From: Scybalomonas sp905214925
Lineage (GTDB): Bacteria; Bacillota; Clostridia; Lachnospirales; Lachnospiraceae
Length of the DNA stretch: 64,000 nucleotides
Reading direction: 5' to 3'
Assembly (NCBI GenBank): GCA_905214925.1
Contig: CAJMOB010000005.1
Location: 1 to 64,000 of the forward strand
In this document: positions 53,546 to 62,680 of the stretch, one piece after another
How positions within the stretch are numbered: position 1 is the stretch's first letter
Layout: the number at the start of each line of letters is the position of its first letter
Made by a program: the position numbers and the translations under genes
The notes under the pieces: generated by a model
The model's input: only the letters and a program-made list of their open reading frames with translations
Told to the model about the DNA's origin: nothing
Database searches by the model: none

Positions 53546-55987
53546 ATGAAATATGGTTATTTTGATGATCAACAAAAAGAATATGTCATTACGACTCCAA
53601 AAACTCCTCTGCCTTGGATTAACTATCTTGGAAATGAAGGATTTTTCTCTTTAATCTCAAATACTTGTGGAGGTTATAGTTTTTACAAAGATGCAAAACT
53701 TCTTCGCCTCACTCGTTACCGTTATAACAACGTGCCTGTTGATACAAACGGAAAATATTATTACATCAAAGATGGCGATACCATTTGGAATCCAGCATGG
53801 CAACCAACAAAAACGGATTTAGATTTCTATGAATGTCGTCATGGACTGGGATACAGCCGTTTTACGGCTTCGAAAAACGGAGTAAACAGCACGTTAACCG
53901 CTTTTGTTCCTTTGCATGACAATTGTGAAATCAACCATCTTGTTTTAACAAACAATACAAACACCGTAAAAGAGCTTACATTAACTTCTTATATCGAATT
54001 TTGTTTCTGGAATGCCGTTGATGATATGACGAACTTCCAAAGAAACTATAGCATTGGGGAAGTGGAAATCACTGGTTCAGAAATTTATCATAAGACGGAA
54101 TATCGAGAAAGAAGAAATCATTATGCCGTTTATTCTGTCAACTGTCCAATTGATGGTTTTGATACGAACCGTGACGCTTTCTTAGGCTCTTACAATGGAG
54201 TTGATGCTCCTGAAACGGTCATAAAAGGAGAAGCTGGAAATACGGTTGCCAGTGGCTGGGGCGTTATTGGCTCTCATCATTTAAAAGTTACCTTACAGCC
54301 AAAGGAATCCAAATCTTTCATCTTCCTTCTTGGCTATATTGAAAATGAAGAAGATGAGAAATGGGAATCTTTAAATGTCATCAATAAAAAGCCTGCAAGA
54401 GCATTAATTAAAAAATATCAGACAGAAGAACAAGTCCTTTTGGCATTAGAGCAATTAGCTTCCTACTGGGATTCTCTTCTTTCTAAATATACCCTTTCTT
54501 GTGAAGATGAAAAACTTTCTCGCATGGTTAATATTTGGAACCAATATCAATGTATGGTTACCTTTAATATGTCCAGATCCGCTTCCTATTTTGAATCTGG
54601 AACTGGACGCGGTATGGGATTTCGAGATTCTTGCCAAGACTTACTGGGATTTGTTCATTTAATTCCAGACCGTGCAAGAGAAAGAATTTTAGATATTGCG
54701 GCAACTCAATTTGAAGATGGTAGCGCTTATCATCAGTATCAGCCTTTAACGAAAAAAGGGAACTTAGATATCGGTAGTGGATTTAATGACGATCCTCTTT
54801 GGTTAATTGCAGGCACTGCTGCTTACTTAAAAGAAACAGGAGACTTTTCTATTTTAGAAGAAATGGTTGACTTCGATAACGATCCTACAAAAGCGGATAC
54901 CTTATTTGAACACCTTCGTCGCTCCTTCCAATATACGGTTACTCATTTAGGCCCTCATAATCTGCCATTAATCGGAAGAGCGGACTGGAATGACTGCTTA
55001 AACTTAAACTGTTTCTCGAAACATGCAGGAGAATCTTTCCAAATTACAGGCCCTTCTGAAGGTCCTGTTGCAGAATCCGTGTTTATCGCTGGAATGTTTG
55101 TAAAATATGGACTTGAATATGCAAAAATTGCGGAATTAAAAGGTCTTTTGGAAGAAGCTAAGCGAGCAAGGGAAGAAGTAAATAAAATGTATGATGCTGT
55201 CTTAGACGCTGGCTGGGATGGCGAATGGTTCCTCCGCGCTTACGACGCTTATGGAGAAAAAATTGGTTCCAAAGAATGTGAAGAAGGTAAAATTTTTATT
55301 GAATCTCAAGGTTTTTGTGTATTAGCAGGCATTGGAGTAAAAGAAGGTCTTGCCTTAAAAGCACTGGAATCTGTTGAAAAACACTTAGATACGAAATACG
55401 GCATTATGCTACAACAACCTGCCTATTCCAAATATTATTTAAACCTTGGTGAAATTTCTTCTTATCCACCAGGATACAAAGAAAACGCTGGAATTTTCTG
55501 CCATAACAACCCTTGGATTTCCATTGCAGAAACGGTTGTTGGAAGAGGAAATCGTGCCTTTGAAGTGTATAAAAAGACTTGTCCTGCTTACATTGAAGAT
55601 ATTAGCGAAATTCATAGAACCGAACCTTATGTATATTCTCAAATGATCGCTGGTAAAGATGCCCCATTCCATGGAGAGGCAAAAAATAGCTGGCTTACTG
55701 GAACGGCTGCTTGGACTTTTGTCAACGTCTCTCAGTTTATTTTAGGAATTCAACCAGAATATACAGGACTTTCTATTAACCCTTGTATTCCTTCTGATTT
55801 CGAACAATTGCAGATTAAACGTTATTTTAGAGGCGCTTGGTATTTCATTACAATAAAAAATCCAAATCATGTGGAAAAAGGGATTGCCTCTATGACAGTC
55901 GATGGTAAGAAAGTGACTACTAAGACAACAATTGTTCCATTTGAAGAAGGAAAGAAAGAATATCATGTGGAAGTCATCATGGGATAA
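53546..55987 (+). CDS. Cellobiose phosphorylase (GH94)
   Basis: 813 residues that resemble known cellobiose phosphorylases along the whole chain. The N-terminal beta-sandwich carries YVITTPKTPLPWINYLGNEG and CGGYSFYKDA. The (alpha/alpha)6 barrel has GMGFRDSCQDLLGF and the catalytic DWND motif in GRADWNDCLNLNC (second Asp near residue 483). ENAGIFCHNNPW is also conserved. It cleaves cellobiose with phosphate into glucose 1-phosphate and glucose in the cytoplasm, saving ATP. In this locus it would take the beta-1,4-glucan disaccharide left after side-chain removal. Follows the YesL gene by about 130 bases. Confidence 0.95.
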   Translation: MKYGYFDDQQKEYVITTPKTPLPWINYLGNEGFFSLISNTCGGYSFYKDAKLLRLTRYRYNNVPVDTNGKYYYIKDGDTIWNPAWQPTKTDLDFYECRHGLGYSRFTASKNGVNSTLTAFVPLHDNCEINHLVLTNNTNTVKELTLTSYIEFCFWNAVDDMTNFQRNYSIGEVEITGSEIYHKTEYRERRNHYAVYSVNCPIDGFDTNRDAFLGSYNGVDAPETVIKGEAGNTVASGWGVIGSHHLKVTLQPKESKSFIFLLGYIENEEDEKWESLNVINKKPARALIKKYQTEEQVLLALEQLASYWDSLLSKYTLSCEDEKLSRMVNIWNQYQCMVTFNMSRSASYFESGTGRGMGFRDSCQDLLGFVHLIPDRARERILDIAATQFEDGSAYHQYQPLTKKGNLDIGSGFNDDPLWLIAGTAAYLKETGDFSILEEMVDFDNDPTKADTLFEHLRRSFQYTVTHLGPHNLPLIGRADWNDCLNLNCFSKHAGESFQITGPSEGPVAESVFIAGMFVKYGLEYAKIAELKGLLEEAKRAREEVNKMYDAVLDAGWDGEWFLRAYDAYGEKIGSKECEEGKIFIESQGFCVLAGIGVKEGLALKALESVEKHLDTKYGIMLQQPAYSKYYLNLGEISSYPPGYKENAGIFCHNNPWISIAETVVGRGNRAFEVYKKTCPAYIEDISEIHRTEPYVYSQMIAGKDAPFHGEAKNSWLTGTAAWTFVNVSQFILGIQPEYTGLSINPCIPSDFEQLQIKRYFRGAWYFITIKNPNHVEKGIASMTVDGKKVTTKTTIVPFEEGKKEYHVEVIMG

Positions 55988-56101
55988 ATATTTTACCTAT
56001 TGTTTACACACCACTTTTAAATTACCTATATTCATGGAAATGATGAAATAATTTTAAGAATATAACAAATAAAAAATATAACCATTTATTAGGAGTGCAC
56101 T

Positions 56102-57637
56102 ATGTTTTATACAAATCCAATTATCAAAGGTTTTTATCCGGATCCAAGTGTTTGCAGAGTCGGTGATACTTACTATCTCGTTTGTAGCAGTATGCAATAT
56201 TTTCCTGCGGTACCTCTTTTTGAAAGCAAAGATTTAATCAATTGGACACAGATCGGCCATTGCTTAACAAGAGAAAGTCAAATCGATCTTTCTACTGTTC
56301 CAAGCTCTGGTGGAGTCTTTGCTCCAACAATCCGCTATCATGAAGGCCGTTTTTATATGTGTACAACCAACTCCACCTCTCGTCGTAACTTTTTTGTTTG
56401 GACCGATAATATTTATGGAGAATGGTCAGAACCTATTTACATCGAACAAGATGGAATCGATCCTTCTTTATTTTTTGACAACGGAAAAACTTATTTTTTA
56501 AGCACGGGTCTTGATGACGACGGTGTTGATGGAATTGTTCAATGTGAAATTAATATTGAAACAGGGGAAAAATTGACAAAAAGCCAAGTGATTTGGCTCG
56601 GTTCTGGGGGACGTTATATAGAAGGCCCTCATATGTATCAGATCAACGGCTACTACTATTTATTAGCCGCGGAAGGCGGAACAGAATATGGGCATATGGT
56701 AACTTATGCCCGTTCTACTTCTCCGTATGGCCCTTTTACCCTTTATAAAGACAACCCAGTTTTGACAAATCGAAATCTCGGTGGATATGAGATTCAAGGG
56801 GTAGGGCATGGAGATTTAATTGAAGATACGGATGGAAACTGGTGGCTTTTCCATCTTGGCTTTCGCCAAATTGGAAAATGGCTTCCTTTCCACCATCTTG
56901 GTCGTGAAGTATTTTTAAGCCCTGTCACTTGGACAGAGGATGGTTGGTTTCTTGCAGGAGAAAATGGAACAACAAGAAAAGAGTTTCCTCTTCCAAAACA
57001 AAAAGACGACTCTTTCCATTCCAATCTCCAAAAGGAACCAACAGAAAACGTTTTACAAAAGGACAAAAAACGTTTCACATTTGATACAATCGACTTTAAT
57101 AAAGAATTCGCCTATCTTCGAATTCCTGAAAAAAATCACTATCACTTTAATGGAAAACAACTCGATTTACTAGGAACCTCTACCACATTGGATATGATAG
57201 GCTCTCCCACTTGGATTGGACTTCGTCAAAAAGATTTCTTAGGAACTCTTTCTTGTACCATAAGCCTTACGAGTGGGGAAGCAGGCATTACCGTTTTTAT
57301 GGATGAAGCCCATCATTATGACCTTGCCTTACGAAAAAATGGAGAACACTATGAAGTGATAGAACGATTGAATATTGGAGAAATCAAATCAATTCAACAT
57401 TCTTATTCTCTTAAAGAAAAAAATAAAGTAACTCTTTTTATTCAATTCGATAACGAACACTATCACTTCTTTCTAATAGAGAATGAAACACAAATTTCTC
57501 TTGGAAAAGCTAGTACCCGTTATCTTTCTTCCGAGGTCGCTGGTGGCTTTACAGGGGTCTTCTTTGGACTTTATGCTATTGATTCGGAAGAAAATGGGGT
57601 AGGAACTTTTACAGATTTTTGTTGCGAGTATTCATAA
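56102..57637 (+). CDS. Glycoside hydrolase family 43 (beta-xylosidase/alpha-L-arabinofuranosidase)
   Basis: 511 residues. The five-bladed propeller (about 1-310) shows the three family 43 carboxylates: Asp in GFYPDPSVC, Asp in DGIDPSLFFD and Glu in YIEGPHMY. A C-terminal concanavalin-like beta-sandwich (about 330-510) is present, as in xylosidases. No signal peptide. It removes xylose or arabinofuranose from oligosaccharides; which one cannot be told here. In a xyloglucan pathway an arabinofuranosidase would suit solanaceous-type side chains. A ribosome site AGGAG precedes the ATG. Confidence 0.9.
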   Translation: MFYTNPIIKGFYPDPSVCRVGDTYYLVCSSMQYFPAVPLFESKDLINWTQIGHCLTRESQIDLSTVPSSGGVFAPTIRYHEGRFYMCTTNSTSRRNFFVWTDNIYGEWSEPIYIEQDGIDPSLFFDNGKTYFLSTGLDDDGVDGIVQCEINIETGEKLTKSQVIWLGSGGRYIEGPHMYQINGYYYLLAAEGGTEYGHMVTYARSTSPYGPFTLYKDNPVLTNRNLGGYEIQGVGHGDLIEDTDGNWWLFHLGFRQIGKWLPFHHLGREVFLSPVTWTEDGWFLAGENGTTRKEFPLPKQKDDSFHSNLQKEPTENVLQKDKKRFTFDTIDFNKEFAYLRIPEKNHYHFNGKQLDLLGTSTTLDMIGSPTWIGLRQKDFLGTLSCTISLTSGEAGITVFMDEAHHYDLALRKNGEHYEVIERLNIGEIKSIQHSYSLKEKNKVTLFIQFDNEHYHFFLIENETQISLGKASTRYLSSEVAGGFTGVFFGLYAIDSEENGVGTFTDFCCEYS

Positions 57638-57644
57638 GTTCATA

Positions 57645-57700
57645 GAAAGTGTGTGTTGCACTTTTTTAGTAACTTTTAGTTACTTCTAGCAATACACACT
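57645..57700. repeat. Interspersed palindromic repeat, copy C
   Basis: Begins GAAAGTGTGTGTTGCAC and ends TTCTAGCAATACACACT, with ACTTTTAGTTACTTCTAGC inside. Aligns with copies A and B. It lies between convergent genes and its right end touches the stop codon of the FUSC gene (57699-57701). Confidence 0.55.
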
Positions 57701-59576
57701 ATCTAATTTTATAAGCCTCTTGAAAGAGACTTAATTCTCTACAAAGTTCTGAAATCTCTTCTATTTCCTGTACGTTCTTGTATTGTATTTCTCGATTCTG
57801 TTCGATATCATTTGCCATTCTAATATAGACAAGTACTAATTCTCCTAACTGTTTTTCATCTAAGGTTAGTTTTCCTTTATCGATACAATATTTTGATAAC
57901 AAATAGCTCATATGCTCTAAGGCAAAAAATGCTGGCCATAATCTATCCAGTTTTTTGCTTTCTTTTGAAAATTCACCAAGAGCATAGGTATAGGCCATTT
58001 TCAAGTTATCAAAATCCATATCCAATTTTTGTTTTATCATACTACCGTTATGCTCTTCATCACTATATTGTAGATAAACAAGCACTCTTGCATGGCTTCT
58101 AAGTAATTCCGCAATTAAATAATTAATTCTCTTAGATGCAGATTTATAACTAATAATGTAAGTACCTACTACACCAATGAGCGATCCAATAATAATATTG
58201 GTAATACGATACCCTGCAAAATACATTGTATTATAGATTTGAGCTGAATTTTCAGCGATTAAAATGGCATTTGCCGTTATAAAGATAGCTGCTAAAGCAT
58301 AATTTTGGGTAATAGCGACTTCAATTAATATGGTTAATACCATATAAAATAGGACAAGTAAAATTCCTTTTGGATGAATGCTTAAAATCACAATGGACAA
58401 AAAGATTCCTATTATCGTACCGAGGGAACGCTGTATGGCTCGATTTAATGTAGACGCTATCGTTGCTCCACACATAACAGCAGCACAAGATAAAGTAATC
58501 CAATATGGTTTTATAACATCTAATTGATAAGCGATTACGGCTGACATAGCCAATACGACACCATATCGTATAGAGTAAGAATATATAATAGAATCCTTAT
58601 GAAAAAATTCCTTTAGCTTATGAAATACCGAAGGTTTTATAAGATTTACTTCTTTTTTCATCTCTTGTTCTGGCATCGTTATGATTGTCTCGATGCCATA
58701 GATAATTTCTAATAATTCTGTATATATTTCATCATGTTGTATCTGTTTTTTTTCTATTTCTGTTTTGTCATTAATTGAAATATAAGAAGATATTTTCTTA
58801 ATTCTTTCTGTGAGCTCTTTTGGTAATGTTTGGTTATTATTGGAATGAATCTTTGACAGCTCTAAAAAAAGAAAATTAGCCTGTTCATTCAGTAAAACTA
58901 AACGTTCAAAAAATGTAGATTCTTTCCACGGCATATGTCCAATGGCTAATATCTCTTCTGCTTCTTTTAATGTCTTAACAACTTTGTTTCGAACACTTGT
59001 TATATCACGGCTTCCAATTCCTTCTGAAAATTGTCCTAAAACTAAATATAATTGTTTTATTTTTTTCAGTTCTGGACCATGCGGATTAAAAAAGTACCCG
59101 ATCATACTAACTCCCCAGCACAATAAAGTAACTAGAAAAATAAGGAAGATGATAATAGGGATTTCTTGTTTCTCTAAGTCCATTCCTGTAAACATCATAA
59201 ATATCATAACAAAGAAGACAGGACCTGGACCTGCCACTTTTAATGTACCGCATATAAAAAGAACAATTGCTCCTATCAAAGCAACCGTCACTACCACTAA
59301 AATAGGATAAGGCCTTGTAAAGATTCCTAACGCCACAGATGCTGTTATACCAATAGATACAAAAAACATTTTCTTCATACGCTGGGCATAGGGTTCATAA
59401 AACATATATAAGTATGCAAATCCACCCATCGACGCCAAAAGCCCGTACCGAATTTGATGAAAAAGCAATCCCATTAAAATCGGAAACGCTCCACAGATGG
59501 CTGCCCCAATTGGCTTCTCCCATGAGATAGGATTTCGATTGATTTTAAATACATCTTTTACTACTTTTTTCAACAT
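57699..59576 (-). CDS. FUSC-family membrane protein (aromatic acid exporter-like)
   Basis: 625 residues from ATG 59576, chosen for the GAGGAA site seven bases ahead; the frame also opens at 59621. Two blocks of membrane helices (about 20-155 and 345-480) are separated by a cytoplasmic helical domain, with a second soluble domain at the end. The second block includes NRAIQRSLGTIIGIFLSI, characteristic of the FUSC/YccS/ArAE group. Members export aromatic acids or related organic anions, or are uncharacterised. Convergent with GH43; no sign that it belongs to the glycan system. Confidence 0.85.
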   Translation of the reverse strand: MLKKVVKDVFKINRNPISWEKPIGAAICGAFPILMGLLFHQIRYGLLASMGGFAYLYMFYEPYAQRMKKMFFVSIGITASVALGIFTRPYPILVVVTVALIGAIVLFICGTLKVAGPGPVFFVMIFMMFTGMDLEKQEIPIIIFLIFLVTLLCWGVSMIGYFFNPHGPELKKIKQLYLVLGQFSEGIGSRDITSVRNKVVKTLKEAEEILAIGHMPWKESTFFERLVLLNEQANFLFLELSKIHSNNNQTLPKELTERIKKISSYISINDKTEIEKKQIQHDEIYTELLEIIYGIETIITMPEQEMKKEVNLIKPSVFHKLKEFFHKDSIIYSYSIRYGVVLAMSAVIAYQLDVIKPYWITLSCAAVMCGATIASTLNRAIQRSLGTIIGIFLSIVILSIHPKGILLVLFYMVLTILIEVAITQNYALAAIFITANAILIAENSAQIYNTMYFAGYRITNIIIGSLIGVVGTYIISYKSASKRINYLIAELLRSHARVLVYLQYSDEEHNGSMIKQKLDMDFDNLKMAYTYALGEFSKESKKLDRLWPAFFALEHMSYLLSKYCIDKGKLTLDEKQLGELVLVYIRMANDIEQNREIQYKNVQEIEEISELCRELSLFQEAYKIR

Positions 59577-59777
59577 TTTATTTTTCCTCGCATGTATCAT
59601 AAGTTTGTCACCAACCAGCATAAATGATAAACTTAAAGGCCCCTATGATTTTATTTTATCATAGAAAGCCTTCGTGGTATACCCTATTTCATTTGTCAAC
59701 TTTATTTCATATACTACACATACACTCATTTTTATGAAATTATTTTTTATTACTCCTTTATATCAACTCAGTTATTG

Positions 59778-59936
59778 CTATAATGCTTTAAAAACTGGTT
59801 TTAATGCTGGATAAATCTGTTTAAATTTCTGGGAATACTCTTCATATTTTGCTATAAAAATTTCTTCTGGCTCAATAATTTCTACATCTTTTACAAACTG
59901 ATTCACAGCTGCTTCTACATCTTCATATATTTCAAT
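59778..59936 (-). pseudogene. Remnant of a sugar kinase (xylulokinase-like C-terminus)
   Basis: About 52 codons ending in TAG 59778. The fragment reads EEIFIAKYEEYSQKFKQIYP and then ALKPVFKAL, like the C-terminal tail of Firmicutes xylulokinases (FGGY family). A stop codon lies directly upstream in frame and there is no start or catalytic part, so only the tail of the former gene is left. Confidence 0.5.
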
Positions 59937-59949
59937 TTAATAATTCCTG

Positions 59950-60028
59950 TTATTTTTCACATAGTTGTGGTAATACTTCTAGTGAAAGCATTCCTATAAC
60001 ACGATTCAAAGTATCATGAGAAATGACT
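59950..60028 (-). pseudogene. ISAs1-family transposase remnant
   Basis: About 26 codons with ISHDTLNRVIGMLSLEVLPQ, matching the ISAs1 (H-repeat) transposase signature around SHDT. A stop follows at 59950-59952. No ends of the element are recognisable. Confidence 0.5.
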
Positions 60029-60045
60029 CACAGTATAATTAAGAT

Positions 60046-60209
60046 ATCATCTTGCCGGATGAAAAATATCTTAAGGCATTTTCGAATGATGCTGAAGTAC
60101 CAATAGATAATAATGATGCTGAACAAACGATATGAATTTAGATTTCTGTGAAGATCTTTTACCATGGTCACCAAAACTTCCAGAAATCTACAAGAAACCA
60201 AAACAATAG
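60046..60209 (+). pseudogene. IS66-family transposase (TnpC) remnant
   Basis: Two pieces of the C-terminal part. One (60046-60135) contains EVPIDNNDAEQTI, the conserved DNN.AE motif of IS66 transposases. The other (60138-60209) contains LDFCEDLLPWSPKLP and ends at a TAG, like the tail of Clostridia IS66 proteins. The roughly hundred residues normally between them are missing and the first piece ends in a stop. Confidence 0.6.
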
Positions 60210-60419
60210 CCACTCATAAGACCGGTTTTAATTATTCAGGTACCCTAATAGACTATCGTTTACCTTTGATCATTTATAGTATTCATATAAAATATTAGGA
60301 AATACTATTATTTTATACATACAAGTAATATACTATATTATATTACTAAAACTTGTACTCCTCTTTACAATAACGAAAAAGGATACTAACACCTTATTTT
60401 ATCAAAAGGAGATATTACT

Positions 60420-60548
60420 ATGATATGGCTTGCTGTCACTATTTTTATTCTAATTTCTTTTATACTTATATGCGCAAATACTATAGCCAAGCGTTCTGAT
60501 GAAAAAATGGAAGAAATTATGAAAAAAGAAAAAAATAAAAAGAAATAA
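60420..60548 (+). CDS. Small membrane protein, 42 residues
   Basis: ATG 60420 to TAA 60548 with a clear ribosome site (AAAAGGAGA). One hydrophobic helix fills residues 2-20 (MIWLAVTIFILISFILI), followed by a highly charged tail rich in Lys and Glu. A weak hairpin (GAGCAGG/CCTGCTC) follows. No family recognised; the strong ribosome site and clean layout are the evidence that it is real. Confidence 0.55.
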   Translation: MIWLAVTIFILISFILICANTIAKRSDEKMEEIMKKEKNKKK

Positions 60549-60593
60549 TAGAAACGAGCAGGCTATAACAATACCCTGCTCTAACTATATACT

Positions 60594-60731
60594 TTATTCT
60601 TTCTTATCTCTCCTAATCCAGAGACTGATGATCTTATAAATCATCCAGCCTATCAATGTTCCTAACGTATTCATCACAATATCATCCAACTGGCAATATC
60701 CTCGTTCTGTCACAAACTTCTTAACTCATAT
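60594..60731 (-). pseudogene. VanZ-family protein remnant (C-terminus)
   Basis: About 45 codons after an in-frame TGA, reading RGYCQLDDIVMNTLGTLIGW and a short membrane helix, then a charged tail. ERG.C.LDDI..NTLG is the conserved C-terminal motif of VanZ-like membrane proteins. The N-terminal helices are missing. Confidence 0.6.
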
Positions 60732-60746
60732 GCATTGCTCTACTCT

Positions 60747-61682
60747 CTATGCCCAAAGCTGTTCTGGATACATGCCCTCTGCAATTAACTTTGAAAATGC
60801 CGATTTCACAGCCTGTTTATCTTCTTTATATGTAATTCCAAACCAATGGTCTTTTGTTTCTAGAACTTTAACATTCATTTCCTTTTCTTGAATCAAATAA
60901 TCGACAATATTTGGCAACAAATATTCTTTCTTATGGGAATCTTCCTTAAGATTTTGTAAAAATAAATGGAACCCTTCCTCAAGATGCTCAAAAAACTTCG
61001 GATATGCTGCCCACATATTCATAGACACCTTCACATCCGGATGAATCCATTGTTTTACTTCCTCATTGTCACACAAAATCTGTCCATCCATATCCGCTTG
61101 AATCCCTGTTGTCTCAACAACCTTTGTTAATATATCATTTTCATCCGCTAAACAAATGCCACGGGTAACCGTACCATTATCACTCAACGTATTTTTCAAA
61201 ATAAAACCTGCCATCCCCATTCCATCTTGACTCTCTTCTGATACAAGAAAATTATGTAATTTATGAAATGCTTCTTTTCCATAATAGTCATCCGCATTGA
61301 TAATCACAAAAGGCTCATTTACAATATCCTTACAACACAGAACAGCTTGTCCCGTTCCCCAAGGCTTCGTTCTTCCCTCTGGAACATCATACCCCTGTGG
61401 AATATCTGCTAACTCTTGGAACACATAGTCAACTTCAATCTGTTCCTTGATTCTATCACCAATGATCTGCTTAAACTCCTGTTCAATATCTTTGCGGATA
61501 ATAAAAACGATTTTGTTAAATCCTGCCTCAATCGCATCATAGATAGAATAATCCATGATAATTTCGCCATTTGGTCCGATCTCCGCTAGCTGTTTAATTC
61601 CCTCGCCAAAGCGAGAACCAATACCAGCAGCCATAATAATTAAAGTTGTTTTCATATATTTATCTAGTGTATAAAAACACAC
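60747..61682 (-). CDS. Sugar nucleotidyltransferase family protein
   Basis: 311 residues from GTG 61682; an ATG at 61655 gives the usual family start MKTTLIIMAAGIGSRFG but has no ribosome site. The N-terminal AAGIGSRFG.GIKQL loop binds the nucleotide and INADDYYG coordinates the metal, as in NTP:sugar-1-phosphate transferases. The substrate is unknown; enzymes of this group often make activated sugars for cell-wall or capsule glycans. It stands alone between remnants, transcribed toward them, and has no broken codons. Confidence 0.85.
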   Translation of the reverse strand: MCFYTLDKYMKTTLIIMAAGIGSRFGEGIKQLAEIGPNGEIIMDYSIYDAIEAGFNKIVFIIRKDIEQEFKQIIGDRIKEQIEVDYVFQELADIPQGYDVPEGRTKPWGTGQAVLCCKDIVNEPFVIINADDYYGKEAFHKLHNFLVSEESQDGMGMAGFILKNTLSDNGTVTRGICLADENDILTKVVETTGIQADMDGQILCDNEEVKQWIHPDVKVSMNMWAAYPKFFEHLEEGFHLFLQNLKEDSHKKEYLLPNIVDYLIQEKEMNVKVLETKDHWFGITYKEDKQAVKSAFSKLIAEGMYPEQLWA

Positions 61683-61840
61683 GCTCTCCCTTCCTAATAA
61701 TATTTTTAAGTATATTATATAAAATATTGAAATAATATTAATACTTTAAAATCATAAATATCATAACCAATATTTTTCTTTAGGTCCTATCTCTTTCAAT
61801 TCTATATTTAATTTTTGTTTTTCACGTAATTTATATATCT

Positions 61841-62146
61841 TTAATGCTGAAAAGATATATAACAACGACATTCCAACATTATAGCAAATAATTCTTTCCT
61901 TATTGCTTTCTCTGCCTTTTTCTTACCTAAAATTTCCATAAAATCCAACAACTCCGGCACTGTCATATTCAATCCCATTGCAATTTTACGCAATGTCTTT
62001 AACTTAGGATTTTTAGTCTCTCCATTCATGATACTATTGAGCGTAGATTGCGTAATTCCGGATAATGTAGCAAGCTTATTTACGGTTATATTTTTCTCCA
62101 TACATAATTGTGTCAATCTCTTTATAATGGCTTCTGAATATGTCAT
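61841..62146 (-). CDS. XRE-family transcriptional regulator
   Basis: 101 residues. The Cro/CI-type helix-turn-helix occupies about residues 8-62 (VNKLATLSGITQSTLNSIM). The C-terminal tail is short and basic, ending CRCYISFQH. The ribosome site AAAGGA (62159-62154) lies within one arm of a perfect 14-base inverted repeat (62149-62162 and 62181-62194), so translation may be limited by mRNA folding. A palindromic operator candidate sits in the divergent control region. Probably represses itself and the divergent gene. Confidence 0.82.
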   Translation of the reverse strand: MTYSEAIIKRLTQLCMEKNITVNKLATLSGITQSTLNSIMNGETKNPKLKTLRKIAMGLNMTVPELLDFMEILGKKKAEKAIRKELFAIMLECRCYISFQH

Positions 62147-62148
62147 AC

Positions 62149-62194
62149 GAAAAATCCTTTATTCCAAATCTGTGTTCAGCATAAAGGATTTTTC
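62149..62194 (-). promoter_or_regulatory. Hairpin that can hide the XRE gene's ribosome site
   Basis: GAAAAATCCTTTAT at 62149-62162 is exactly complementary to 62181-62194, with an 18-base loop. In the minus-strand mRNA the AAAGGA ribosome site, eight bases before the ATG, is inside the stem. Confidence 0.55.
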
Positions 62195-62217
62195 TTCCAA
62201 GTATTAACGGTACGCCG

Positions 62218-62263
62218 TTGACATCATGGAGAGCAAATGATAAATTAACGATATAACGTTAAT
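62218..62263 (+). promoter_or_regulatory. Promoter of the divergent gene with a palindromic operator
   Basis: TTGACA at 62218-62223, 17 bases, TAAATT at 62241-62246. The perfect palindrome ATTAACG, six bases, CGTTAAT (62244-62263) overlaps the -10 box and is a likely binding site for the XRE protein encoded in the opposite direction. Confidence 0.6.
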
Positions 62264-62289
62264 AATATGTTTTATTATGGAGGAATATC

Positions 62290-62680
62290 ATGAAGAATAC
62301 CCAAAATGAATTTAAACTCAACCTTTTAGAAGCATTGGCAAACTATTTTTTTCATGAACTCGAAGATAACCATTCTTCTGCCCGTCAAGATTCTATACAA
62401 GAAATTACCAAAGAAAACTTTTTAGATCAAATTAGCACATTCCGTATGGAGACAGTCATATCAGCTGAACTCAAAAAAGCTTCCCGCTATCAGACAGTAA
62501 ACCAAGAAAATGAAGCCGCCTTAAAAAAAGATAGAAAATCTGGATTTAAGTTCAGAAGACTGGAATATAATTGATGCCGGTATATCCTCTCAGAATGCTT
62601 TATCCATTGAGTATCAACGAATTGCTTACAAGCAAGGAGTTTTGGATATGTTACATTTATTCAAGGAAATAACTAAATAA
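62290..62680 (+). pseudogene. Frameshifted small gene of unknown function
   Basis: Starts at ATG 62290 with GGAGGAA before it. The first frame ends at 62574, but after the A7 run near 62523-62530 the +1 frame continues as a plausible protein end (LSSEDWNIIDAGISSQNALS...) to TAA 62680. One base less in the A-run would give one product of about 129 residues, helical and acidic. A true mutation, a sequencing error or slippage on the A-run could explain it. Family not recognised. Confidence 0.5.

Noticed and set aside
60028..60213. 61-codon minus-strand frame
   Set aside because: It is the antisense of the IS66 remnant, which matches a known family on the plus strand.
62500..62540. Programmed -1 frameshifting at the A-run
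   Set aside because: The -1 frame stops at once (TAG); only a +1 change restores the longer protein, so a dnaX-type signal does not apply.
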